Positions 53,149 to 60,569 of a DNA stretch of 64,000 nt are shown one piece after another. A model generated the notes under the pieces. The model was not told where the DNA came from, did not search any database, and worked only from the letters and a program-made list of their open reading frames with translations. A program made the translations under genes and the position numbers. Positions within the stretch are counted from its first letter, which is position 1. Each line of letters begins with the position of its first letter. The DNA comes from Candidatus Palauibacter rhopaloidicola (GTDB lineage Bacteria; Gemmatimonadota; Gemmatimonadetes; Palauibacterales; Palauibacteraceae): positions 62,001 to 126,000 of the forward strand of contig JAPPGH010000054.1 of the NCBI GenBank assembly GCA_026914155.1. Reading direction: 5' to 3'.

Positions 53149-54678
53149 TCAGCGGCTCGGACCGGCATCGCGGTCCGGCCCGCGCGGCGGCGGCCTTATC
53201 ACCAGCCGCGGCCGCGCGGTCTCGCGACGCCAGATGTCTCGTAATATTCGGTCAAGCCTGTCACTCGCTCGTCGAGCCGCTCGATTCGCCGCCTCAAGGT
53301 GGCGTTCTCCTCGGTCTGCCGCTCGACTTGCCGCCGCAAGGCTTCGACCTGTTCGGATTGCCGCCGCCGTTCCGTTTCGGACTGCACGGACAACTTCTTC
53401 AAGGCCTCCGTCAACTGCCCCTCCAACTCGGTCATACAGCTTCCTCGCTCTCTTGATGGCTTTCAGGCAGGCCGTCCGCGCCAGATCCAGCGCGGCTTGT
53501 CCAGCGTCCCCGACGGCCCCACCACGGCCTGCTCTTCCTCGATCTCCGGCAGCGCGATCCTCCAAGCGGCCATCTCGATTCTCGCGAGCGTCCGCCGGGT
53601 CTCCGCGATCTCGCAGTCCAATTCGGCCACCGCCTCGATCCGGGCTGGGATGCTCCTCGACCGCCACCGCATCGTCGCCCAGCTTCCGGCGGAGATGCCG
53701 AGCGAGCGGTTCAGGCCGAACGTCAGCGGCTTTGGCCAAGCCTTCTGCGGCAACGTGTGCATCCGCGCGGCCTCTTCCTCCGTAACGAGCCCGATGGTAC
53801 GCAGCGCGTTCCTCGCGGCGCGCCGCGAGTTCTCGTCGGGCCGCCCGAGCTCGCTCACGGTCAACTTCCCTGTCTCCCTGCGTCCGCTCTCCAGCCGCCT
53901 CCTCAGCCGCTCGGTCGGATCGTTCGGGCTGGAAGTCAATGGCGTACAGCCGTCCCTTCAGCCGCCAACGGTCCCCGGTGTCGGGGTCCATCGCGGTCAG
54001 GTAGTCCTTGCCTTGGCGCGGCACTTCCAAGCCCGCCTCCCGGAGCGCGGCGACGACATCGAAGCGGTCTTTCACCACGCCGTGCTCGACCCGCTGGATC
54101 AGGTAGTCTCGGATCAGGTCGCGCGGTGCTGCTTCGAGCCGGAGTCCGGCCCGCAGTCGCGCCGCCTCGACGTAGGCGCGGTGTCCGGGCTGCTCCACCC
54201 TGGCCCGGGCCGGATCGTCCGGACGGCCCCAGCCGTGCTCGTGGTTGAAGGCGTCCCGGAGCGGATCGAACGTCCTCCGCCAGCCCGGAGGGGCGATGTT
54301 CAGGCTGCGGCCGGTCTCAAGGTCGCATCGCGCAGCGAGAACGTGGACGTGGGCACCGCCGCCCTCCTCGCGGTGGAGCACCGCCGCCCATGCGTAGCGG
54401 TCGGGTTCGAGCCCCGCCCAAGCCGTCTCCTCGAAAGCGTCCAGAACCGCCTCGATCTGTTCGTCGGTCGGTTGGTCCTCCGGTGCCCATGCGATTACGC
54501 CGGAGGTGTACCTGTGCTCGAAACCCAGAGTGTCCGCCACCGACGCCACCCGGTGGGGATCACCCCGAAGGACCTCGACGCCTTCGCGCGTCCTCCCGGC
54601 CGCGTCCCGCTCCCCGAGGAGGTATTTGGCCGCCGCCCGCGCCGATCCGGTTCCGCGCGCCAGGAACTTAATGTGCAT
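53149..54678 (-). CDS. mobA: Relaxase, ColE1 MbeA-like
   Basis: 509 residues. The N-terminus MHIKFLARGTGSARAAAKYLLG, then YTSGVIAWAPEDQ and EPDRYAWAAVLHREEG, follows the layout of ColE1 MbeA. The likely DNA-linking Tyr is Tyr19. The metal site is His102, His110 and His112 (GGGAHVHVLAARCD), a three-His version of the HEN triad found in ColE1. The C-terminal half is Arg-rich and overlaps mobB and mobD in another frame. It nicks oriT and leads the strand into a recipient. Start overlaps mobC by 11 bp. Length equals that of MbeA (about 517 aa). Confidence 0.88.
   Translation of the reverse strand: MHIKFLARGTGSARAAAKYLLGERDAAGRTREGVEVLRGDPHRVASVADTLGFEHRYTSGVIAWAPEDQPTDEQIEAVLDAFEETAWAGLEPDRYAWAAVLHREEGGGAHVHVLAARCDLETGRSLNIAPPGWRRTFDPLRDAFNHEHGWGRPDDPARARVEQPGHRAYVEAARLRAGLRLEAAPRDLIRDYLIQRVEHGVVKDRFDVVAALREAGLEVPRQGKDYLTAMDPDTGDRWRLKGRLYAIDFQPERSDRAAEEAAGERTQGDREVDRERARAARRELAARREERAAYHRARYGGRGRADAHVAAEGLAKAADVRPEPLARHLRRKLGDDAVAVEEHPSPDRGGGRIGLRDRGDPADARENRDGRLEDRAAGDRGRAGRGGAVGDAGQAALDLARTACLKAIKRARKLYDRVGGAVDGGLEEVVRAVRNGTAAAIRTGRSLAAASRAADRGERHLEAANRAARRASDRLDRILRDIWRRETARPRLVIRPPPRGPDRDAGPSR
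53199..53435 (-). CDS. mobD: MbeD/MobD-like coiled-coil protein nested inside mobA
   Basis: 78 residues in the +1 frame relative to mobA, the same frame as mobB. MTELEGQLTEALKKL is the typical MbeD/MobD opening, followed by a continuous heptad coiled coil (EALRRQVERQTEENATLRRRI) to residue 60. ColE1 mbeD is also about 70-80 residues and lies within mbeA. ColE1 MbeD is linked to entry exclusion and mobilization. Identification rests on sequence pattern and position. Confidence 0.8.
   Translation of the reverse strand: MTELEGQLTEALKKLSVQSETERRRQSEQVEALRRQVERQTEENATLRRRIERLDERVTGLTEYYETSGVARPRGRGW
53463..53939 (-). CDS. mobB: MbeB/MobB-like mobilization protein nested inside mobA
   Basis: 158 residues in the +1 frame within mobA. 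The N-terminus has a Leu/Arg helix, LTVSELGR and NSRRAARNALRTI; the middle segment LTFGLNRSLGISAGSWATMRW is hydrophobic. A coiled region (RIEAVAELDCEIAETRRTLARI) and the C-terminal W..LPEIE..VVGPSGTLDKPRW..GRPA follow. This order and closing motif resemble MobB/MbeB proteins, whose membrane segment links the relaxosome to the transfer channel. Nested location matches ColE1. Confidence 0.78.
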   Translation of the reverse strand: MTSSPNDPTERLRRRLESGRRETGKLTVSELGRPDENSRRAARNALRTIGLVTEEEAARMHTLPQKAWPKPLTFGLNRSLGISAGSWATMRWRSRSIPARIEAVAELDCEIAETRRTLARIEMAAWRIALPEIEEEQAVVGPSGTLDKPRWIWRGRPA

Positions 54679-55006
54679 CGGCTTCCGGGCTCTCGGCGGG
54701 ATCCAAGGCGCCGAGGGCCCGGTCGATGGAGACCAGATGGGAGATCACCTCGACGGCCTCGATGGCTTCCTTGTGGGTATTGGCCCAGCGAGCGATCTGG
54801 TTGAGGTTGTTCCCGAGGCGCGCCAGTTCGCGGGTGCGCTCGCGCTCGACCTCGGCGTGCGCCACGGTCCACGTCCGCACCCGGCCAATCGACCGCCGCA
54901 CAAGGTCCGACAGGGTCAAGCCCGCCGAGCGCGCCTTGGCGTGCCACTCGGCACGCTCCGCCTCGGAGGCGCGGACCTTCACCCAGACGGCGCGTCCGGC
55001 GCTCAC
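54668..55006 (-). CDS. mobC: MobC-like relaxosome accessory protein
   Basis: 112 residues. KVRASEAERAEWHAKARSAGLTLSDLVRRSI is a ribbon-helix-helix-like DNA-binding segment, and the family hallmark RELARLGNNLNQIARWANTH follows. MobC binds near oriT and helps strand separation for the relaxase. The stop overlaps the relaxase start (GATGCACATTAA). It opens the mob operon, with the candidate oriT directly upstream. An earlier GTG/ATG start cannot be excluded. Confidence 0.9.
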   Translation of the reverse strand: MSAGRAVWVKVRASEAERAEWHAKARSAGLTLSDLVRRSIGRVRTWTVAHAEVERERTRELARLGNNLNQIARWANTHKEAIEAVEVISHLVSIDRALGALDPAESPEADAH

Positions 55007-55297
55007 GGCGCGACGTTTCCGTTGTGGGGGTCACAGGGGGCACGGCCCCCCGCCAGCCCCTGCCGGGGACTCGCGGAGCGTGGCCCCAAAGGGTGGGCTG
55101 GCTCTCCCGCATTAGCGGGCCAAACCATCCGCCGAGGCGCGGAATCCGGGGTCGTCGGAGTTGCCATGACGTGAAGTCAGGCGACCGTTTCGGGCGGTGT
55201 CAACAGCCGTCGAAACGGCGACGTCCAACGACTTCCAGCACCGTCCCGAAGACGGACCGACCGTCGCCAATGGCACCTCCGTTGCTACCGGCCAGCC
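55007..55297. other. Candidate oriT and regulatory region between mobC and the integrase
   Basis: 291 bp without a gene. It holds CCCGC-ATTA-GCGGG (55106-55119) beside TGGGCTGGCTCT, GGGGG-CACGG-CCCCC (55036-55050), and an 8-bp-arm repeat CCGTTTCG/CGAAACGG (55185-55218). Inverted repeats directly upstream of mobC fit an origin of transfer; the ctggc next to the first repeat is loosely like ColE1-type nick regions. The nick site is not assigned. Confidence 0.5.
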
Positions 55298-56470
55298 CTA
55301 TCGCCTCGTGACGTACTCGCTCCACTCCTGAAGGACCTCGGCCCTCCTCTCCAGCAGGTCGGAGCGCTGGTACGCCTGAACGACCTTGCTCCTCGGCACA
55401 TGGGCGAGGCAGGCTTCGGCGACCTCTGCGGAGACCCCGGACTCCGCCATCCACGACCGGGCGCTCGACCTGAAGCCGTGCAGCGTCGCGGCCGCCCCGG
55501 CTCGCCTGAGGACTCGTAGCGGCGCCTTCCTCGGCAGCGTCGCGCCCGTCCGGGATGGGAACACTAGCGTAGACCCGCCCGACAGCCTGCGCGCCCGCCG
55601 AAGCACGTCGAGCGCGCCCGTGCTGAGCGGGACCGCGAACTCGCGGCCCGCCTTCATCCGGGATGCCGGTATCGTCCATGTCGCCGCGGCCATGTCGATC
55701 TCGTCCCAAAGCGCGCCTCTCGCTTCGCCCGGTCGGACCGCGGTGAGGACGATCAGTTCAACGCACAGAGCCGCCGAAGGGTGCGTGTCGGAGGTCCGGC
55801 AAACCGCTCGTAGCGCGGCGGCGACCTCTCCGTACGGGAGCGCCCGGTGGTGGGTTGTCGTGTGGCCGTTCGCCTTCGGCAGCGCAACGACCGCCCGGTC
55901 CACCGGGTTGTCCGCCCGGTAGTTTCGACCGATGCACCAGCGGAAGACGGCGGTGATGCGGTGCTGGGCCTTCCGCGCCGCTGCGGGCTTCGAGTTCCAG
56001 ATCGGCGAGAGGCACGCGAGCACGTCCGCGCTCTCGATCCGGTCCACCCGCTTGTCGAGGAGCGGGGCGGCATGGAGGCGGAAGGTGGACTCCCACTGCT
56101 CGGGAAGCGGGCTCCCATCCTTCCACGCCTCGCGGTGAAGCTCGATGGTCCGCTCGGCGGCCTCGGCGAAGGTCGGGACGCCGCGTCCGCGCGGGTCCTG
56201 GCCCAAGAGGACGCCCCGGCTGTTGTCCAGCGCCTTCTGGCGGGCCTCGGCAAGCGTCACCTCGGGATACGGCCCGAGTCCGATCGAGGTGAGCCGCCCC
56301 TCGATCCTGACGCGCTGACGCCATGTCTTGGTGATCCGGCCATCCAGCGTCCGGTGGACGCGAAGGCTCAGCCCGCGACCGCCGCGCCCGTCGCCGTAGA
56401 CTCCGGGTCTGTTGACCGTCCGCACAAAGGCGGCGGAGAGTGTTCTGGGCCGTTTCATCATGGGTTCCAT
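55298..56470 (-). CDS. Tyrosine recombinase, P4-type integrase
   Basis: 390 residues from ATG 56470; ATG 56461 has a better-spaced GAGG. The N-terminal Arm-binding domain (DUF4102-like: GRGLSLRVHRTLDGRITKTW, IGLGPYPEVTLAEARQKA) precedes a core-binding domain at about 100-195. Catalytic residues are present: Arg246 (TAVRPGEAR), Lys273, His331 and Arg334 (HGFRSSARSW), His357 and Tyr367 (VVQAYQRSD). It integrates and excises the element. Such integrases often use tRNA genes, but none is adjacent. Confidence 0.93.
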   Translation of the reverse strand: MEPMMKRPRTLSAAFVRTVNRPGVYGDGRGGRGLSLRVHRTLDGRITKTWRQRVRIEGRLTSIGLGPYPEVTLAEARQKALDNSRGVLLGQDPRGRGVPTFAEAAERTIELHREAWKDGSPLPEQWESTFRLHAAPLLDKRVDRIESADVLACLSPIWNSKPAAARKAQHRITAVFRWCIGRNYRADNPVDRAVVALPKANGHTTTHHRALPYGEVAAALRAVCRTSDTHPSAALCVELIVLTAVRPGEARGALWDEIDMAAATWTIPASRMKAGREFAVPLSTGALDVLRRARRLSGGSTLVFPSRTGATLPRKAPLRVLRRAGAAATLHGFRSSARSWMAESGVSAEVAEACLAHVPRSKVVQAYQRSDLLERRAEVLQEWSEYVTRR

Positions 56471-56476
56471 CCTCGT

Positions 56477-56489
56477 GATGTATCACTCA
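56477..56489. repeat. Right 13-bp direct repeat, candidate attachment site
   Basis: GATGTATCACTCA begins 6 bp before the integrase start codon on the outer side and is identical to 50367-50379. GATGTA here also pairs with TACATC at 56500-56505. AGAATACAC (56509-56517) repeats the sequence adjoining the left copy. Confidence 0.5.
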
Positions 56490-56610
56490 TTGCAGCACTA
56501 CATCGAGAAGAATACACCGGATCGCGATAGACTTCAAGGGACGACGAGGATTCGGAAATAACCTATAATACGTTGTCTAATAACGTTTTATTGATACCGT
56601 ATGATACGGC

Positions 56611-58188
56611 ATGGGATGGTGTCGGACACGCTGTACCGAGTTCTACCGGAATTTCTCCACCGCCGAGGCGGAGATGGCGGCGGCCGACTGGCTCGAGCGG
56701 TTCGGCCGCTCGGTGGCGAGCCAGGCCATGGAGATGATCGGCAACCGCGTCTCGCACGCGGCCGGTGGACCCGACCGGGTGACGGTCGGCGGGCGCACGA
56801 TCGACCTCGCGGCGGCGGGCGCGCGAGGCGGACCGTTCGGCGGCCTCAACGCCCTGGCGTCCGCGGCTTCCTCCACGAGCCGGATGGCGCCGACGGCGTT
56901 CCTCCCCTCGTCCGTGGGCGGACTCCTCGGTGAGACCTCCTTCCAGGTCTCCACCGGGCAGGCTGCGGGGGGCGGCGGCGACTACTCGCTCTGGGGCGCG
57001 GGAGAGTTGACGCGCTTCTCGGCCGGCGAGGGCGGTGGGTCGGGTCACGGCGAAATCGTCACCGCCGCGCTTGGCGCCGACTACAGGTTCGGATCGGTAC
57101 TCGCCGGGCTCGCCGTGTCCCGCAGTCTCGGGTCGGGTGGATTCGACCTGGGACGTGCCGGAGAAGATGACGCCGGCGACGTGTCGACGAGACTGACCAG
57201 CGCCTTCCCCTACGCCCGGCTCGCACTCAGCGATCGCCTCTCCCTCTGGGGCGCACTCGGGTACGGGTTCGGCCGGCTGGACATCTCCGGGAGCGGAGAG
57301 CAGGAGCCTTCGAGCGACATCTCCATGCGCATGGTCGGACTGGGGGCGCAGGGTGAGCTTGTGCGGGCCGACGATCCGGGAGACTTCAAGCTCGCGCTGC
57401 GGTCGGATGGCTTCGTCGCGCAGATGAACTCCGAGGAGGTCGATGGTCGGCACGAACTCACGACCGATGTGAGTCGCGTGCGCGTGATGTTCGATGCCTC
57501 GAGGGGATACACGCTCTCGTCCGGCGAGACGGTCCAGCCGAATCTGCGGGTCGGCATGAGACGCGACGGGGGCGACGTGGACACCGGCTTCGGGATGGAA
57601 CTGGGAGTCGGTCTCGCCTTCCTCGACCTGGAGCGGGGCCTCACGGTCTCCGTGCACGGGCGCAAGCTCGTGGCGCACGAACAGAGCCACTACGAGGAGT
57701 GGGGCCTGGGTGGGTCGATCACGCTCAACCCGCAGGGGGCGGGACGCGGGCTGTCGCTCCGCGCGAGTCCCTCCTGGGGGTCGACGGCGAGCGGTCTGGC
57801 GCGGCTATGGGCGCAGGGCGCGACCGGGTTGACGCCGAACGCGTACGGCTACGGCCACGGCAGCCGCCGGCTTGATGCGGAGATCGGATACGGCGTCGAC
57901 GCGCTGGCGGGCCGGGGCACCTTCACGCCGTACGCGAGACTGGTCCTGTCGGAGCAGCCGGGCGCGGGTCCGTCCGGCGCGGGCCAATTGGGCGCGGGCC
58001 CGTTCCAGGGTCCGCTGGCGCTGGTTCCGCTCCAGGGATCGGGGCAGAGCCTGTACGGCTACCATCTGGGCGGACGCCTCAACGTCGGCTCGGGCCTCTG
58101 GCTCAACGTCGAGGGGGGCCGGAACGCCTACGGCGCCGCGTCGGGCCCGGCGAACAGCGTGACGCTCAACCTCGCCATGAACTGGTAG
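56611..58188 (+). CDS. Autotransporter beta-barrel domain, probably truncated at its N-terminus
   Basis: 525 residues from the first available ATG (in-frame stops at 56581 and 56602). It begins inside the linker helix AADWLERFGRSVASQAMEMI and the bridge ASAASSTSRMAPTAFLPSSVGG, then the barrel: alternating strands from GDYSLWGAGELTRFS to the C-terminal SVTLNLAMNW. There is no signal peptide or passenger, which such proteins need for export. A GAG-repeat loop (GAGPSGAGQLGAGP) lies near residue 455. It starts about 120 bp beyond the element's right repeat, so the 5' part may have been lost in an insertion or deletion. Confidence 0.8.
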   Translation: MGWCRTRCTEFYRNFSTAEAEMAAADWLERFGRSVASQAMEMIGNRVSHAAGGPDRVTVGGRTIDLAAAGARGGPFGGLNALASAASSTSRMAPTAFLPSSVGGLLGETSFQVSTGQAAGGGGDYSLWGAGELTRFSAGEGGGSGHGEIVTAALGADYRFGSVLAGLAVSRSLGSGGFDLGRAGEDDAGDVSTRLTSAFPYARLALSDRLSLWGALGYGFGRLDISGSGEQEPSSDISMRMVGLGAQGELVRADDPGDFKLALRSDGFVAQMNSEEVDGRHELTTDVSRVRVMFDASRGYTLSSGETVQPNLRVGMRRDGGDVDTGFGMELGVGLAFLDLERGLTVSVHGRKLVAHEQSHYEEWGLGGSITLNPQGAGRGLSLRASPSWGSTASGLARLWAQGATGLTPNAYGYGHGSRRLDAEIGYGVDALAGRGTFTPYARLVLSEQPGAGPSGAGQLGAGPFQGPLALVPLQGSGQSLYGYHLGGRLNVGSGLWLNVEGGRNAYGAASGPANSVTLNLAMNW

Positions 58189-58249
58189 GAGACGTGGCCG
58201 GGGCCGACCGCCCATCCCCGGGCGGCCGACCCCGCCGGTCGCCCGAGTC

Positions 58250-58780
58250 GTGAAACCACCTACGGATTCCTACACGGCGCCGGACTCCCTCGCCGGGATC
58301 CGCGCCGGCATCGGCCGCTGCCTCGAACGAGCCGACGACGTTGACCGGCTGGCCCTCTCCGCGCCCGAAGTCTCGGCGTGGAGCGTCCAGGATCACCTGG
58401 AGCACCTGCTCTTCTCCGACCGAAACGTGCTGGACTGGGTCGTAGCGGCGCTGGCCCGACCGAACCCGGAGACGAGGGAACAGTTCCCGCACGAGTTCGG
58501 CGTGGCGCTCCTGGCGCGCGGATCGATCCCGCGCGGCCGCGGACCTGCCCCCGACTTCACGCTGCCGGAGGGCCTGGCATCTGCTGACGTCCGGGCGGGT
58601 TTCGAGGCGTTGCGTGCGCTGACGGCGGACATCGAGCCGCGAGGGGCGCAACTGGACGCCTGCCGGCTCACGCTCCCGCATCACGTGCTGGGCCACTTCA
58701 CGCCCGCCGAGTGGCTACGCTTCCTCCACCTCCACCACCGGCATCACGAAGCGATCATCCGCGACATCCTGGCCGCCTGA
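58250..58780 (+). CDS. DinB-like four-helix protein
   Basis: 176 residues from GTG 58250. IRAGIGRCLERADDVDRLAL, SAWSVQDHLEHLLFSDRNVL and the C-terminal FTPAEWLRFLHLHHRHHEAIIRDI give the DinB/DUF664 bundle, with His in HLEHLL and HHRHHEA positioned to bind a metal. Members include thiol transferases and damage-induced proteins of unclear function. Overlap with no other gene; it converges with cstA. Confidence 0.8.
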   Translation: MKPPTDSYTAPDSLAGIRAGIGRCLERADDVDRLALSAPEVSAWSVQDHLEHLLFSDRNVLDWVVAALARPNPETREQFPHEFGVALLARGSIPRGRGPAPDFTLPEGLASADVRAGFEALRALTADIEPRGAQLDACRLTLPHHVLGHFTPAEWLRFLHLHHRHHEAIIRDILAA

Positions 58781-58796
58781 CCGAGGAGTCCGGCGG

Positions 58797-60569
58797 CTAC
58801 GCCCGCGCTCTTCCCGCGCGGACGCGTCGGATGGCGGCGGCGCCCTCGAGGAGGAGCCAGATCTCGAGGATGAAGATCGCGGCCCCGATTACGAGGAGCA
58901 GCCACTCGTTCGTTGCGAAGAAGCCGCCGAGGTTGATGATCATGGCCCACGTCGTCATCAGGAGGAGGAACGACATCGGGATCATCGTCACCCAGACGGG
59001 GCGCCCCTTCGCCATCAGGTAGAGCGACACGATGAGGAGCGTGAGGCCGGCCAGGAGCTGGTTCGTGGTGCCGAACAGCCGCCAGATCACCATGCCGCCG
59101 GCGCCCCGGTCGACCGAGAGCGCGAGGAGCGCGCAGCTGGCGACGGCGATCCCCGTCGCGACCCAGCGGTTCTGGATCGCCTTCACCTTGTACTCGACGC
59201 CGAGTTCGCTGATGATGTAGCGCTGCAGCCGGATCGCGGTATCGAGCGTCGTCGCGGCGAAGCTGATCACGACGACCGAGGCGAAGATCACGGCCACGCC
59301 CTCGGGAATCCCCAGGCCGCCCGCGAGCACGCCCACGCCGTTGACGAAGGCCGTCGTGGCCCCCGCGGTGGCCGCCTCGAAGCTCCCGTAGTGCTGCTGC
59401 CAGAGCGCCAGGCCCTGCGTCGCGCCCACGTCCCGGCTGAGGTAGATGGCGAAGCCCGCCGTACACGCGATGATCGACGTCACGGCAAGCGATCCCTCGC
59501 CGATGGCGCCGCCGTAGCCCACGTAGCGCGCGTCCGCCTCGTTCGCGAGCTGTTTCGATGACGTGCCGGACGCCACGAGGCCGTGGAAGCCGCTGATCGC
59601 GCCGCATGCGATGGTGATGAAGAGGAGCGGCAGCCAGCCCGGCGTGTCGGCGGGCAGATCCGTGTTCACCGTGGGCGCCACGACCTCCGGGTTCACCACG
59701 ATCACGCCGAGGCTGATGATGCCGAGTGCAACGAAGAGCTGATGCCCGTTGACGTAGTCGCGCGGCTGAAGGAGGAGCCACACGGGCAGCACCGACGCGA
59801 CGAACGTGTACGCGAAGAGGATCGCGATCCATCCGACGCGCCGCCCATCCGCCGTCGCCGCCTCCCCCGCCACGGCCGCATCCCCTCCCGCCGCAGCCAT
59901 CTGCGCCTCGGTCGGGCTGAACCCGATGAAGTCGGGCAGCGTGAACGGCATGTCCTGCCCGAACCAGATCAGCACGTACAGCGTGGCGAGGGCGCCCAGC
60001 GACGGGACGAGGATCCCCGTCCCCGTCCGGTAGATGAGGAAGCCGACGATGAGCGCGACCACGAGCGACCCCCACACCGGGACGACGGCGCCGGGGTTGG
60101 CCATGAACAGGTTCGCGATGATGACGGCGAACACGGCGTTCACCATAAGGAGCAGGAAGAAGATGATGAGGAGGAAGAGGACGCGGGCGCGCTGGCCGAG
60201 GATCGACTCGGTCAGCGTCCCGATCGAGCGGCCCTTGTGGCGGTTCGAGATCCACAGGGCGCTGAAGTCGTGCACCGCTCCGGCGAAAACCGTCCCGAGT
60301 ACGACCCACAGGAACGCCGGCAGCCAGCCCCAGATGACGGCGATCGCCGGGCCCACGATCGGCGCCGCCCCCGCCACCGAGGTGAAGTGGTGCCCGAAGA
60401 GCACGTGCTTGTTCGTCGGCACGTAGTCGACGCCGTCCCGGAACTCGTGCGCCGGCGTGACGAAGTCCGGGTCGAGCTTGAAGACTTTGCCCGCGATGAA
60501 GCGCGAGTAGATGAGGACTCCCGTGAGGAAGGCCGACAGACCAATCACCAGCAGGACGATCGCGCTCAT
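58797..60569 (-). CDS. cstA: Carbon starvation protein A, peptide/pyruvate transporter
   Basis: 590 residues from ATG 60569, overlapping the ArsA-like stop (ATGA), with GGAGG seven bases upstream. Signature segments are GVDYVPTNKHVLFGHHFTSVAGAAPIVGPAIAVIWGW, ALWISNRHKGRSIG, FLLLMVNAVFAVIIANLF, AISGFHGLVASGTSSKQL, and ISFAATTLDTAIRLQRYIISE. About 16-18 membrane segments. CstA imports peptides and pyruvate under starvation. Last gene of the cory-CC-star/ArsA-like/CstA unit. Confidence 0.95.
   Translation of the reverse strand: MSAIVLLVIGLSAFLTGVLIYSRFIAGKVFKLDPDFVTPAHEFRDGVDYVPTNKHVLFGHHFTSVAGAAPIVGPAIAVIWGWLPAFLWVVLGTVFAGAVHDFSALWISNRHKGRSIGTLTESILGQRARVLFLLIIFFLLLMVNAVFAVIIANLFMANPGAVVPVWGSLVVALIVGFLIYRTGTGILVPSLGALATLYVLIWFGQDMPFTLPDFIGFSPTEAQMAAAGGDAAVAGEAATADGRRVGWIAILFAYTFVASVLPVWLLLQPRDYVNGHQLFVALGIISLGVIVVNPEVVAPTVNTDLPADTPGWLPLLFITIACGAISGFHGLVASGTSSKQLANEADARYVGYGGAIGEGSLAVTSIIACTAGFAIYLSRDVGATQGLALWQQHYGSFEAATAGATTAFVNGVGVLAGGLGIPEGVAVIFASVVVISFAATTLDTAIRLQRYIISELGVEYKVKAIQNRWVATGIAVASCALLALSVDRGAGGMVIWRLFGTTNQLLAGLTLLIVSLYLMAKGRPVWVTMIPMSFLLLMTTWAMIINLGGFFATNEWLLLVIGAAIFILEIWLLLEGAAAIRRVRAGRARA

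Larger units (their letters stand above)
50367..56489. mobile_element. Putative integrative mobilizable element (about 6.1 kb)
   Basis: Bounded by copies of GATGTATCACTCA (50367-50379 and 56477-56489). It contains, right to left, a P4-type integrase, an oriT-like region, mobC, relaxase mobA with nested mobB and mobD, an Mrr-like endonuclease and a propeller gene. Composition of the propeller and endonuclease genes looks less GC-rich than neighbours. No conjugation (type IV secretion) genes are present, so it would depend on a helper. The boundaries are inferred from one short repeat; the propeller may lie outside. Confidence 0.6.
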
